From Candidatus Thiosymbion ectosymbiont of Catanema sp. Cochon2018 (GTDB lineage: Bacteria; Pseudomonadota; Gammaproteobacteria; Chromatiales; Chromatiaceae): 64,000 bases of DNA. The first letter of the stretch is position 1; every line of letters starts with the position of its first letter. Positions 8,169 through 17,049 of this stretch are shown piece by piece. The translations under genes were made by a program, and so were the position numbers. The stretch is taken from the NCBI GenBank assembly GCA_011392765.1, contig WYCW01000004.1, positions 761,846 to 825,845 on the forward strand. The letters run 5' to 3'. The notes below the pieces were generated by a model. The model saw nothing but the letters and a program-made list of their open reading frames with translations. It had not been told where the DNA came from and made no database searches.

Positions 8169-8470
8169 CTAGCGAGGCTCCGCCTCAGACCGACGAGGCA
8201 TGAGGCCCCAAAAGCCCCTCTCCCGTAAAGTCCCATCTCCTACGCCCAACCAGCCGTTGGAGAGCCTGGGTAGGTCGAAATCGGGATCGGGATCGCAATC
8301 GGAATCTCGATTTCGATCCCGATTTCGATTCGGACTTTTACGACACCCTCAACAATTCAGGGAGCAGGGGGCAGAAGGCTGATACCTGACAACTGGCCCC
8401 TAACAACTGATAACTGTCCCTCTGGGAATGCACAAACTCGACTCATTTGTCAAAGATGCGGGAATCCTAG
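8169..8470 (+). repeat. CTAG-bounded mosaic repeat, copy A
   Basis: Starts at CTAG (8169) with a small hairpin GAGGCTCCGCCTC, continues through ACCGACGAGGC, a purine/pyrimidine alternating GATCGG/GATTTC tract, then TTGGAGAGCC blocks, and ends with GACTCATTTGTC...GGAATCCTAG at 8470. Both ends are CTAG. Other copies are at 11660, 14151, 24650, 27053, 32139, 35814, 50312 and 63402. No coding capacity. The bases 8011-8168 hold no recognisable gene. Confidence 0.75.
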
Positions 8471-8550
8471 TCGCCATACGAACCACAACGGCGCAAAGGA
8501 CGCAAAGGGTATATCCTCTGGCGACGATTCGCGATTGAGGAGTTCCTCCG

Positions 8551-11403
8551 ATGGCAGGGGCCGATGATCTGATTGCAGGCGTGGTCGAGCAACGATGTAC
8601 CTGGGAGACGGCGCTCGCCGAGCAGGGTCTCCCGGTGTCCGCGCATCCGTTGCTCGAACGCACCTTGCCGGGCGTCTGGGAGGCAAGTGACTATGTCGCC
8701 AAAAGCTGTATCCGTTACCCGGAAACCCTACCGCATTTGCTCGCTTCCGGACACCTGGAACGCCCCTACGCCCAGGGTGAGCCGGACCGCCTGCTCGCCG
8801 ATACCCTGGCAGGGGTCGCCGACGATCGGTCCCTCGCTGCGGCCCTGCGCCGGTTTCGGCGCCGCGAGATGGTCCGCATCATCTGGCGCGACATCGCTGC
8901 CCTGGCGGGACTCGACGAGACCCTGGAGGACCTGAGCGCCCTGGCGGATACCTGTGTGGGTCATACCCTGAGGCTGCTCCACGGCTGGCTGGCGGCGGAG
9001 GTCGGCACCCCCCGCGACGAGGCCGGCGCCGAGCAGCACCTGGTGGTGCTGGGAATGGGAAAGCTGGGAGCGCGGGAGCTCAATCTGTCCTCGGACATCG
9101 ACCTCATTTTCACCTATACCGCAGGCGGCCGAACGGATGGTCCGCGCCCCCTGACCAACGAGCAGTTCTTCGTCCGTCTCGCCCAGCGTCTGATCCGGGT
9201 CCTGGATACCAATGAGGCGGACGGCTTTGTATTTCGGGTAGACGCACGTCTGCGTCCCTTCGGCGATGCGGGTCCCCTGGCCGTGAGCTTCGGGGCCATG
9301 GAAGACTACTATCAGTCCCAGGCCAGGGAGTGGGAGCGTTACGCCATGATCCGGGCGCGGGTGGTAGCGGGCGACCCGGAGGCGGGGGAGCGATTCACGG
9401 CTATGTTTCAGCCCTTCGTCTACCGCCGTTACCTGGATTTCGGCGCCATCGAGTCCCTGCGCGACATGAAGCGGATGATCGACAGGGAGGTCGAGCGCAA
9501 GGGCATGGCGGACAATATCAAGCTCGGCCCCGGCGGCATCCGGGAGATCGAGTTCATCGGCCAGACCTTCCAGCTCATCCGCGGCGGCCGCGACCCCGAT
9601 CTGCAGCTCCGTTCCATCCGACCCGTCCTGCAGCGGCTGGGGGAGAAAGGTCTCCTGCCGGCCGGGGTCGCGCAGCACCTCGGCGCGGCCTACGAGTATC
9701 TACGCCTGGTGGAGAATCGGCTTCAGGCCTGGAAAGATCAGCAGACCCACCGCTTGCCGGAGGACGCGGCCGGGCGCCTGCGGCTTGCCCGTTCCATGGG
9801 CTTCTCGGACTGGGACGGTTTTTTCGAGGTGCTCGCGGGGCATCGACGGCGGGTCCAAGACGAGTTCGATCGGATCTTCGCCGCCCCCCACCCGGAGGAG
9901 GAACCTCAGGAGCGGACGTTTGCGACTCTTTGGAACGGGCCGGCGGAAGGTGCGCATTATCTGGAGCAGCTCACGGAGTCCGGCTTCAAGGACGCGCGCG
10001 CCGCCCTGGAACGCCTGCGGAACCTTCAGGATGCGGCGCTGCGCAAGGGATTGAGCAGACGCGGCGGTGACCGTATGGCCCAGATCATACCTTTGGTCCT
10101 GCGCCTGGCTGCCGACACCCATGACCCGGACCTGGTACTGGAACGAGTGCTGCGCGTGTTGGAGTCGGTGCTGAGCCGTACCGCTTATCTGGCGATGCTC
10201 ATCGAGCACCCGATCGTCCTGTCCCAGCTGGCTCGACTGGCGGGAATAAGCCCCTGGTTCACCGACCGGATCGGCCACCACCCCCTGTTATTGGACGAGC
10301 TACTGGACCCCCGGCGCCTCTATGCCCCCCTCCGCCGGGTGGACCTCGAAGCGGAGCTCGGCAGCCTGCTTGCCCCCCTGGACGACGACGATCTGGAACA
10401 GCAGATGGAACGCCTGCGCCAATTCGCCCAGGGCAACCTCCTGCGGGTAGCGGCGGCGGACCTGACGGACGTTATCCCCCTGATGGTTGTGAGCGACTAT
10501 CTGACCGAGATCGCCGAGGTCGCGGTTTCCAAGGTCCTCGGATTGGCCTTCGACCACCTGCGGGCGAAGCACGGGCGGCCCGGCGGGATCGCGGATGACG
10601 GGACCGGGTTCCTGCTTCTCGGCTACGGCAAGCTGGGTGGCATCGAGCTCGGCTACGGGTCCGACCTGGATCTGGTCTTTGTGCACGGCAGCGAGGCGGT
10701 CAATGCCGAGACCCGCGGCGAGCGCCGGATATCCAACGACCAGTTCTATCTGCGCCTGGGACAACGCATGATCCACATGCTGACTACCCGCACCCCCTCC
10801 GGCCAGCTCTATGAGGTAGACATGCGCCTGCGCCCCGACGGCAACAAGGGCATGCTGGTGCGCTCCCTCGATTCGTTCGCGCACTACCAGGCCCAGATTG
10901 CCTGGACCTGGGAGCATCAGGCCCTGGTGCGGGCCCGCCCGGTAGCCGGTGACCGGACGCTCGCGGAGCGTTTCGGCCGGATACGGCGTGAGGTCCTGTG
11001 CCGGGAACGGGAGCCGGAGCGCCTGCGCCTGGACGTACGGGCGATGCGTGAGCGCATGCGCAAGCATCTGGACCAGACTCGAAACAGCTGGTTCGACCTG
11101 AAACAAGGGCATGGTGGTATTGCCGACATCGAGTTTATGGTTCAATACCTGGTGCTGCGGTGGGCCGCGCGGTATCCGGCGCTCGCCGATTGGACCGACA
11201 ATATACGGTTGCTGGAGACCCTGACCCGCCTCGACCTATTGCCGGGCACCGCAACCGAAGACCTGACCGATGCCTACAAGGCGCTGCGCGCCGCTTACCA
11301 CCGTAGCGCCCTGCAGGAACAACCCACGCGCGTCCCCGATGACCAGTTGGTCGGGCCGCGGGAGCAGGTACGGACCTGGTGGCGGGAGTTGATGGAAGGC
11401 TAG
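8551..11403 (+). CDS. glnE: Bifunctional glutamine synthetase adenylyltransferase / adenylyl-removing enzyme
   Basis: Controls nitrogen assimilation by adenylylating glutamine synthetase (lowering activity) and removing the AMP by phosphorolysis, in response to glutamine and PII. 950 residues, against 946 in E. coli. Two nucleotidyltransferase domains are seen: GMGKLGARELNLSSDIDLIF at about 168-187 (N-terminal, deadenylylation) and GYGKLGGIELGYGSDLDLVF at about 690-709 (C-terminal, adenylylation), each with the K-L-G and S-D-x-D metal motif, each followed by a helical region. The ATG at 8551 has GAGGAG upstream. The frame is uninterrupted over 2.85 kb. The stop TAG (11401-11403) is the right part of a CTAG that also begins the following inverted-repeat element. 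ilvE follows about 0.5 kb later, beyond two repeats. Confidence 0.97.
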   Translation: MAGADDLIAGVVEQRCTWETALAEQGLPVSAHPLLERTLPGVWEASDYVAKSCIRYPETLPHLLASGHLERPYAQGEPDRLLADTLAGVADDRSLAAALRRFRRREMVRIIWRDIAALAGLDETLEDLSALADTCVGHTLRLLHGWLAAEVGTPRDEAGAEQHLVVLGMGKLGARELNLSSDIDLIFTYTAGGRTDGPRPLTNEQFFVRLAQRLIRVLDTNEADGFVFRVDARLRPFGDAGPLAVSFGAMEDYYQSQAREWERYAMIRARVVAGDPEAGERFTAMFQPFVYRRYLDFGAIESLRDMKRMIDREVERKGMADNIKLGPGGIREIEFIGQTFQLIRGGRDPDLQLRSIRPVLQRLGEKGLLPAGVAQHLGAAYEYLRLVENRLQAWKDQQTHRLPEDAAGRLRLARSMGFSDWDGFFEVLAGHRRRVQDEFDRIFAAPHPEEEPQERTFATLWNGPAEGAHYLEQLTESGFKDARAALERLRNLQDAALRKGLSRRGGDRMAQIIPLVLRLAADTHDPDLVLERVLRVLESVLSRTAYLAMLIEHPIVLSQLARLAGISPWFTDRIGHHPLLLDELLDPRRLYAPLRRVDLEAELGSLLAPLDDDDLEQQMERLRQFAQGNLLRVAAADLTDVIPLMVVSDYLTEIAEVAVSKVLGLAFDHLRAKHGRPGGIADDGTGFLLLGYGKLGGIELGYGSDLDLVFVHGSEAVNAETRGERRISNDQFYLRLGQRMIHMLTTRTPSGQLYEVDMRLRPDGNKGMLVRSLDSFAHYQAQIAWTWEHQALVRARPVAGDRTLAERFGRIRREVLCREREPERLRLDVRAMRERMRKHLDQTRNSWFDLKQGHGGIADIEFMVQYLVLRWAARYPALADWTDNIRLLETLTRLDLLPGTATEDLTDAYKALRAAYHRSALQEQPTRVPDDQLVGPREQVRTWWRELMEG

Positions 11404-11659
11404 GGGGTGTTCTCAATTGAGCCAAATCATCATAAAAATCAAGCCCGTAGACTGGGTTACGGCCAGGGACGGCTAAACCCGGCACACGGTATTACGGATC
11501 GGAAAAGGGTAGTGGTAAATTTTCAAGTGGTAGAAATTCAGAATGACTATCGACTGCTGGACGTCCTCACTTGAAACTTACCCACTACCCGGAAAAGCTG
11601 GGTTTCGTTCCTCAACCCAGCCTACAACACTTGGATGATTTATTAATTGAGAACGCCCC
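11404..11659. mobile_element. 256-bp MITE flanked by CTAG, directly after glnE stop
   Basis: Inverted ends GGGGTGTTCTCAATT (from 11404) and AATTGAGAACGCCCC (to 11659) are each flanked by CTAG (11400-11403 and 11660-11663), consistent with a four-base YTAR target duplication as seen in IS5-type insertion. Inside is a large imperfect palindrome of the TAGACTGGGTT / AACCCAGCCTA class. The left CTAG contains the glnE stop codon; the right CTAG is shared with the next repeat. Confidence 0.65.
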
Positions 11660-11871
11660 CTAGGATTCCTTGAGGGACCCGAATCTTTACAAATGAGTCA
11701 AGTTTATGCAGCACAAATCGGGATCGAAATCGAAATTCCGATTGCGATCCCGATCCCGATTTCGACCTACCCAAGCTCTCCAACGGTTGGTTAGGTGTAG
11801 GAGATGGGGCCTTACGGGAGAGGGGCTGTTGGGGCCTCATGCCTCGTCGGTCTGAGGCGAAGCCTCGCTAG
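11660..11871 (-). repeat. CTAG-bounded mosaic repeat, copy B
   Basis: Same family as the 8169 copy, inverted: CTAGGATTCCTTGAGGG at the left, the GATCGG/GATTTC tract, then GCCTCGTCGGTCTGAGG and GCCTCGCTAG at the right. Both ends are CTAG (11660-11663, 11868-11871). It abuts the preceding MITE, sharing one CTAG. Confidence 0.75.
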
Positions 11872-11928
11872 TGCTTTGTTACGCGGTTGCGCCGGACACG
11901 GACACCCGGAGGACAAACGGAGATAATC

Positions 11929-12852
11929 ATGACAAAGATGGCAGACCGTGACGGCCTCATCTGGCTGGACGGCGAGATGGTGCCCTGGCGTGAGGCCAAG
12001 GTACACGTATTGACCCACACCCTGCACTATGGCATGGGGGTCTTCGAAGGCGTACGTGCTTATCGTACCGAACAGGGTACCGCCATTTTTCGCTTGCGCG
12101 AGCACACCGACCGTCTGTTCAACTCGGCCCATATCGTCGGCATGACCATACCTTACGACCGGGAGACGCTGGACGAGGCCCAGCGGGCCGCGGTGCGGGA
12201 GAACGGGCTCGATTCCGCTTACATTCGCCCCATGTGTTTCTACGGCTCCGAGGGCATGGGCCTGCGCGCCGATAATCTGAATGTCCACTGCATGGTGGCG
12301 GCCTGGGAATGGGGCGCCTACCTGGGCGAAGACAACATGCGGGACGGCATCCGCGTCCAGGTCTCCTCCTTCACCCGCCACCACGTCAATGCCACCATGT
12401 GTCGAGCCAAGGCCAACGGCAACTACATGAACTCCATGATGGCCCTCCAGGAGGCCCTGAGAAACGGCTACGACGAGGCCCTGCTGCTGGACGTCGCGGG
12501 CTATGTCATGGAGGGCAGCGGCGAGAATATATTCATCGTCCGGGAGGGTGTGCTCTATACCCCGGATCTGACGTCCGCTCTCGACGGCATCACCCGCAAG
12601 ACGGTGCTATCCCTGGCCGCCGAGCTGGGAATCAAGGTGGTAGAAAAACGCATCACCCGCGACGAGGTCTACATCGCCGACGAGGCCTTCTTCACCGGGA
12701 CCGCGGCCGAGGTCACCCCGATCCGGGAGGTGGACGGGCGTGCCATCGGCAAGGGCACACGCGGCCCCATTACCGAGCGTCTCCAGGGCCTGTATTTCGA
12801 TCAGGTCCACGGCCGCCGCGACCAGTACCCCCAATGGTTGACCTTGGTCTGA
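11929..12852 (+). CDS. ilvE: Branched-chain amino acid aminotransferase
   Basis: PLP enzyme interconverting leucine, isoleucine and valine with their 2-oxo acids using glutamate/2-oxoglutarate, cytosolic. 307 residues from the ATG at 11929 (ACGGAG about five to ten bases upstream); E. coli IlvE has 309. Fold-type IV features: GEMVPWREAKVHVLTH, FEGVRAY, the PLP lysine in CRAKANGNYMNS (about K161), YVMEGSGENIFIV and GTAAEVTPIREVDGR near the C-terminus. It follows glnE and precedes a small zinc-finger gene, an order found in other gammaproteobacteria. Confidence 0.96.
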   Translation: MTKMADRDGLIWLDGEMVPWREAKVHVLTHTLHYGMGVFEGVRAYRTEQGTAIFRLREHTDRLFNSAHIVGMTIPYDRETLDEAQRAAVRENGLDSAYIRPMCFYGSEGMGLRADNLNVHCMVAAWEWGAYLGEDNMRDGIRVQVSSFTRHHVNATMCRAKANGNYMNSMMALQEALRNGYDEALLLDVAGYVMEGSGENIFIVREGVLYTPDLTSALDGITRKTVLSLAAELGIKVVEKRITRDEVYIADEAFFTGTAAEVTPIREVDGRAIGKGTRGPITERLQGLYFDQVHGRRDQYPQWLTLV

Positions 12853-12996
12853 TTTTTCCCGGCAGAAAAATCGACCCCGTAGGGGCGAACCTTGTGTTCG
12901 CCCTGAGAGCCCTGAGTAGAGAACCTTGTATTCGCTCTGATCGGCGACCACTGGGGCGAATACAAGATAAAGGTATCGATATCGGAGAATCGGAAC

Positions 12997-13182
12997 ATGC
13001 CGGAAACTGCCGCAAAGACCCAGAGCGCCGAGTCTATGATCGAAGTCGGCCGCGAAGATCTGCCCCTGTCCTGCCCCCGGGACCAGGTCTGGAACCTGCA
13101 CCCCAGGGTCTATCTCCCACTCGAGCAGTCCGGCGAAGCGGTCTGTCCCTACTGTGGCGCGCACTATCGACTTGCGGACTGA
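12997..13182 (+). CDS. Small zinc-finger (zf-CHCC / NDUFS6-like) protein
   Basis: 61 residues with CPRD...WNLHPRVYLPL...AVCPYCGAHYRL, the C-x(n)-H-x(n)-C-x2-C pattern of the zf-CHCC family related to the mitochondrial complex I accessory subunit NDUFS6. Role in bacteria is unknown. It lies about 145 bases downstream of ilvE, a common neighbour. GGAGAATCGGAAC precedes the ATG. Complete for its family. Confidence 0.85.
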   Translation: MPETAAKTQSAESMIEVGREDLPLSCPRDQVWNLHPRVYLPLEQSGEAVCPYCGAHYRLAD

Positions 13183-13189
13183 GGTTATT

Positions 13190-13573
13190 GCTGGGTTTTG
13201 GCCGTCCCTGGCCGCAACCCAGCCTACGCCTACGGTCTTTTTTTAGACAGCCTCTAAAAGTGGTATCGGCTGCACATGTCCCCGAATGGTCCCTTTCTCC
13301 GCTCTTTCTCGTTAAAATGACCTCGCTGCCCGGAACCATTGCCGGCAGCAGATTTGTAGGATGGGCAAAGCAAGCACCCGACAAGCCGGGTGCAAGGCTG
13401 CGGTCATTCCGCGGCGGTTTCCGCACCGCATCAGCGCGTGAGGATGCACCAAGCGAAGCGTGCCCATCGATCCGGAATCGGGGATGACCGACGTGAATGT
13501 TGGGCACGGCGCGATTCACGCCGGTGGTCCGACCGCCGGTTCGGCAGGATGTGCCTTTGCCCAACCTACCTGA
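13190..13573. repeat. Two palindromic repeats between the zinc-finger gene and cytochrome b561
   Basis: 13190-13254 is a block of the TTGCTGGGTTTTGG...AACCCAGCCTAC type ending in TTTTAGACAGCCTC, followed by TAA, one end of the GAGGCTGTC element family. 13355-13573 starts GTAGGATGGGCAAAG and ends CTTTGCCCAACCTAC, a large imperfect palindrome of the GTAGGTTGGGC class that recurs at 24960, 29698, 34390, 44112 and 50395. No gene is supported here. Confidence 0.65.
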
Positions 13574-13605
13574 CTTTTCGGCTCTTTATGGACTGGAGAA
13601 ACCCC

Positions 13606-14154
13606 ATGCTGAAAAATACCGAAACCAGTTACGGCATCGTCGCCAGGGCTTTTCATTGGTTACTCTTCCTGATGTTCGGCTTTATGATCGTGGCGGGCAA
13701 CCTGCTCGCGGACATGCCCAAGGGTATGGAGAAGATCGAGGCCGCGGGTGTACACAAATCACTCGGACTACTGGTGCTGGCGTCGGTTCTGCTACGCCTG
13801 GTATGGCGGCTTATCAATGTGACACCGAAAGACCCGGAAGGGACACCGGCGATACAGAGCCTCATTGCCCATGTCATGCATTGGCTGCTTTATGTGCTGA
13901 TGTTCGCGCAACCTTTGGTCGGTATCCTGATGTCCCAGGCGGCCGGTTACCCGGTGAGCTTCTTCGGCCTGTACGAGCTGCCGGCCCTGCTCGATAAAGA
14001 CCCGTCCCTGGCCGAGCTCTTCCATGGCGCCCATGGTATCGTGTGGATCTTACTGCTTTTGGTAGTAATCGTTCATGCCGGGGGAGCTCTCTATCACCAT
14101 TTCGTCATGAAGGACGATGTACTGAGGCGTATGGGTTTCGGCATGAATACCTAA
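13606..14154 (+). CDS. Cytochrome b561-type membrane protein
   Basis: 182 residues from the ATG at 13606 (GGAG eight bases upstream). Four membrane segments are apparent with histidines for two b haems: ARAFHWLLFLMFGFMIVAG, VHKSLGLLVLASVLLRLVWR, HVMHWLLYVLMFAQPLVGILMS and FHGAHGIVWILLLLVVIVHAGGALYHHFVMKDDVLRRM. This is the bacterial YodB/CybB family, an inner-membrane electron-transfer protein, thought to exchange electrons with quinones or superoxide. The gene is alone. Its TAA stop (14152-14154) is part of the CTAA that forms the left border of the next repeat. Confidence 0.9.
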   Translation: MLKNTETSYGIVARAFHWLLFLMFGFMIVAGNLLADMPKGMEKIEAAGVHKSLGLLVLASVLLRLVWRLINVTPKDPEGTPAIQSLIAHVMHWLLYVLMFAQPLVGILMSQAAGYPVSFFGLYELPALLDKDPSLAELFHGAHGIVWILLLLVVIVHAGGALYHHFVMKDDVLRRMGFGMNT

Positions 14155-14370
14155 CGAGGCTTCGCCTCGGACCGACGAGGCGTGACCAACCGCACCGAAG
14201 AACCACGGAGGCAGACACGGATAAACACGGATTGTGATCCGTGTTTATCCGTGTCTGCCTCTGTGGTTCAAAGGATTTGCGATTCCCGCCCAACAAGAGG
14301 CAGAAATGTTTTTGTGCAGCGCACAAAGTTGACTCATTGGTAAAGATGCAGGTCCCTCAAGGAATCCTGG
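14151..14370 (+). repeat. CTAG-family repeat, copy C, with a long hairpin as interior
   Basis: The left end (CTAACGAGGCTTCGCCTC, 14151-14168) and right end (GACTCATTGGTAAAG...GGAATCCTGG, to 14370) belong to the CTAG family, but the interior differs: it is a near-perfect 68-bp hairpin (14201-14268) built of CACGGATAAACACGG units. The same hairpin stands alone at 61961-62024. The border tetramers are CTAA and CTGG. It starts at the cytochrome b561 stop codon. Confidence 0.7.
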
Positions 14371-14465
14371 TTTCGACTGATAGTGCAAATTTATGGCCTC
14401 TGTGTTCTCTGCGTCTCTGTGGTTCAAACTATTCCGCTGCTAACAGAATGTTCTGAAACGGGGTA

Positions 14466-15503
14466 CTAGGCGCCGGTGTCGGCAAAACTGAACACCATCG
14501 CGGTCCGCTTCCCGTCATCATTGCCCAGATGAAACAGGATATGGTACCCCTTGCTGTATCCCTTACGGCAGGCCGCGTCGATCACCGCGATCATGACGCC
14601 CCCGATGGCGGCCCCGACCTCGCCGACACAATCCGCCGGGTGCCAGAGGTCGAATTCCTCTTTGCGCTTGCGCAATGTGCGCGAGAGGGCGAGTGATGCT
14701 TCCTTGAACCGGTATTGGCTGCCCGAAATATCAGTGATGCGGAAGTCCAGATCGCCCAGCTCGCACCCTGCGTCCGTGAGTGCGTCCCGGATCGCCTTGG
14801 TCAAGCCATCCGCCCGCAGTGGTTCCCCCGAGTCCTCGGTAGCTTTTTCAATATCGAACCCGAGCCCTCGACAGATCAATTGGGGGCCACCTCCGGTTCG
14901 AGGGGCCTGAACCAAAACGGCGGAGGCTGCCTCTCCGGGGATAAAGCCATCCGAATTCCGGCTGGTCAGTAGCAAATCACGTTCTTCAAAGGCCTGGATC
15001 GTCGGTCCTGCAAGCAGGCTATCGACACCCGCGATCAAGACCTGCGGGATGCGCTCTTCGTAGATCAGCCGCCGTGCCTGCAGCAGGGCGACCGCCGTGC
15101 CGACGCGGCCATACGCAATGACCGTAGATTTTTCGTGAAATCGAATGCCGAGCTCCTTGGTAACCTGTTGCGCTACCTGGTCCGTCAGCCGTGGTAAACG
15201 GCCCGGCCGCTCCCCCTCCGCCAGGCACAGCAGGACGGGTACCGATTCCAGCTCGAGATTGGGAGCCGTCGCGGCGCATTCCCGCAAGGCCATGGCAAGC
15301 ATCTTGGCGAGCTTGACCGCACCCCGCCACGACTGCTCCAACGGTACCTCACAACCCAGGATCCACTCACCGCCGGCGTCCATGAAACGTGTTTCCTGGA
15401 AACCATCAATGGCGCAGCGGATGGCGGCACAGGCGGCCGGTGCGCTCAAGCCCACGCCAGTGACCATTCCCGTGCCGGCGATGGCGAGGGGTTGTCCGGT
15501 CAT
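14466..15503 (-). CDS. Beta-ketoacyl synthase-like (thiolase fold) protein of a T6SS effector cluster
   Basis: 345 residues with the thiolase/ketosynthase fold: GTGMVTGVGLSAPAAC at the N-terminus, IAGVDSLLAG at about 160-170, FIPGEAASAVLVQ, and GEVGAAIGGVMIAVIDAA near the C-terminus. At the position of the nucleophilic cysteine of FabB/FabF-type enzymes I see GVDSL rather than a C, and the usual HGTGT histidine loop is not evident, so it is probably not an active condensing enzyme. Its start overlaps the end of the DUF2169 gene by four bases (ATGA), implying translational coupling; this pair recurs in orphan type VI secretion effector loci. Inference: an adaptor or assembly partner for PAAR/VgrG-linked effectors. 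Confidence 0.7.
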   Translation of the reverse strand: MTGQPLAIAGTGMVTGVGLSAPAACAAIRCAIDGFQETRFMDAGGEWILGCEVPLEQSWRGAVKLAKMLAMALRECAATAPNLELESVPVLLCLAEGERPGRLPRLTDQVAQQVTKELGIRFHEKSTVIAYGRVGTAVALLQARRLIYEERIPQVLIAGVDSLLAGPTIQAFEERDLLLTSRNSDGFIPGEAASAVLVQAPRTGGGPQLICRGLGFDIEKATEDSGEPLRADGLTKAIRDALTDAGCELGDLDFRITDISGSQYRFKEASLALSRTLRKRKEEFDLWHPADCVGEVGAAIGGVMIAVIDAACRKGYSKGYHILFHLGNDDGKRTAMVFSFADTGA

Positions 15504-16621
15504 GTCTCCGCCTCTTCTTCTTGCGCTTCCCGCCGTCGTTCGCGGGTCAGCTCACCCAAGGTGCGGTAGTAGTCCTTGCCCAGCTCCCGCGCCCGCCACC
15601 ACCCGCGGGGCATCTCTCCGGCCAGCACCTGAACGATCTCGAAGATGTCCTTCCGCAACGGGATGCCGGCACGCCAAGTGAGAGTAAAGGACCCCTTATC
15701 GGGCTCCAGCACAATGGTGTCGATCACACCCTTAGTCTCCGTCCGTTCCCCCCGCTTGGGAAAGAAGACGATGGGCATCTCGACTCGCGGCAGTCGAAAG
15801 CCGGTGCGGCCCTCGGGTGTCAGATTCAGCAGGAACACCTCTTCGCCGCCGGCGGGATAGGGTATCTGTTGGTCGGCGGGTGCGGATTGATAATAGTCGT
15901 CCCGAAAATCCGCCGGCAAGAAGGGAAAGACGTTGTCGAGCCAGTCCTGGTCATAGGTGCCGGCAAACTGCAAGCGCGGTGTCCAGCCGCGGCCGAGGGG
16001 TCCGAATGCCATGGGCCGGTAATTGCCGTCCGGCTTTTTGACTGGTTCTTGGAGCTCTTCGGTGTTGGGCATGGGGGCACCGTCTATCAGCGCGTGGTCG
16101 AGCCGGGTATGATAGCCGCGACCGATGGGATTGAGCAGGTAGGCGCTGTGTTTGCTCGGGTCGATGGGGAAGTCGTCGACTCCGCCGAAGGCGCGCTCGT
16201 AGCTGATGGGCATCCGCTCGAAGGGTCGAATGTAGTGGCCTGGCCGGATACTGTTGCCTACCTGCCAGAGCCGATCGCCGACGACTCGGAAGGTTTTGAT
16301 TATGGGTCCGAGCTTGAGCCCCACCTGGACCCGCTCAGCGGGCCTGCCCTCCGGGGCATAGGCACTGCCGAGCAACAGGACATCGCAACGGGGCTTGCGC
16401 AGAGGGTAATCGGTCTCATAGACGGGGGCCGAGAGTCCCGGCTCGCCCGTGAAGGTATCCGCTTCGACCAGGGGGATCTGCTTTTCGGCAAGCTCCGGCT
16501 CCTTGCCGGGAGGGGGGATGGCAAAGGTCCCCTTGACGGCGACGACCAGATGCTCACGACCGCTCGGTTCCATGCCGAGGGTGTAGCCCACCTGCATACC
16601 GGTGGCGTTGATCAGATCCAT
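15500..16621 (-). CDS. DUF2169 family T6SS-associated protein
   Basis: 373 residues: GMEPSGREHLVVAVKGTFAIP near the start, DVLLLGSAYAPEGRPAERVQVGLKLG in the middle, KHSAYLLNPIGRGYHTR, and MPIVFFPKRGE towards the end, the recognisable layout of DUF2169. The family is found next to vgrG, PAAR and effector genes and is described as an effector loading/adaptor component. Coupled to the downstream ketosynthase-like gene. The upstream genes on the same strand are of unknown function. Family call good; exact role in this decayed island unknown. Confidence 0.78.
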   Translation of the reverse strand: MDLINATGMQVGYTLGMEPSGREHLVVAVKGTFAIPPPGKEPELAEKQIPLVEADTFTGEPGLSAPVYETDYPLRKPRCDVLLLGSAYAPEGRPAERVQVGLKLGPIIKTFRVVGDRLWQVGNSIRPGHYIRPFERMPISYERAFGGVDDFPIDPSKHSAYLLNPIGRGYHTRLDHALIDGAPMPNTEELQEPVKKPDGNYRPMAFGPLGRGWTPRLQFAGTYDQDWLDNVFPFLPADFRDDYYQSAPADQQIPYPAGGEEVFLLNLTPEGRTGFRLPRVEMPIVFFPKRGERTETKGVIDTIVLEPDKGSFTLTWRAGIPLRKDIFEIVQVLAGEMPRGWWRARELGKDYYRTLGELTRERRREAQEEEAET

Positions 16622-16689
16622 GTGGTGTTAGGGTCTGTCTGAGTTACTAAGAAAATCGAAAGTAATGCTCGGTTCGCTTCCTTAAATTG

Positions 16690-17049
16690 CTAGTCGAACA
16701 AGCTGGCACGCGGAACAAGGTGTCTATAAATAAAATCAAGCCTTTTTGCAGCGTTCCAGTCAAAATTATTCAAAATGCGTATCAAGACACTTGAAATGAA
16801 TGGATCGGAGAGCGCTGCCTCCGGCAGAAAGGCGAGGGCCGCCAGGCGCACCACGTCCAAATCCTCTACGATATCGAGTGCCTCACCGTCCTCAATTGCC
16901 TGGGTAACACGCGTAAGTGCAACATCGTCGTCCACGCCTTTACACAATTGGGGATACTCTGCCCTTACAAGCTCCCAGATACAGGTAGAACGTGAGGAAA
17001 GATCCGCGCCTTCCGGTACACTAATCCGTTCAGGTGGTGGGCTGATCAT
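16690..17049 (-). CDS. Unknown small protein in T6SS island
   Basis: 119 residues if started at the ATG at 17049, which overlaps the end of the upstream gene by 20 bases; a longer start at 17136 would overlap more. Predicted helical and acidic: IWELVRAEYPQLCKGVDDD, VEDLDVVRLAALAFLPEAALSDPF, ILNNFDWNAAKRLDFIYRHL. No family recognised. Its place between an effector region and DUF2169, and its coupling to the 250-residue gene, would suit an immunity or accessory protein, but that is only context. Confidence 0.5.
   Translation of the reverse strand: MISPPPERISVPEGADLSSRSTCIWELVRAEYPQLCKGVDDDVALTRVTQAIEDGEALDIVEDLDVVRLAALAFLPEAALSDPFISSVLIRILNNFDWNAAKRLDFIYRHLVPRASLFD

Noticed and set aside
8270-8335. 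CRISPR-like periodic tract (GATCGG/GATTTC hexamers)
   Set aside because: Units are about six bases and without unique spacers; it is the interior of the CTAG-family repeat and occurs elsewhere in the same form.
12309-13487. 392-codon frame overlapping ilvE and the zinc-finger gene
   Set aside because: Out-of-frame reading of ilvE continuing into repeats; no recognisable protein.
14460-14470. CTAG at the stop codon of the ketosynthase-like gene as another repeat border
   Set aside because: GCC TAG gives CTAG here too, but the bases that follow (TACCCCGTTTC) do not match any of the repeat ends, so it was not counted.
15521-16642. 373-codon frame opposite DUF2169
   Set aside because: Shadow of a real minus-strand gene.
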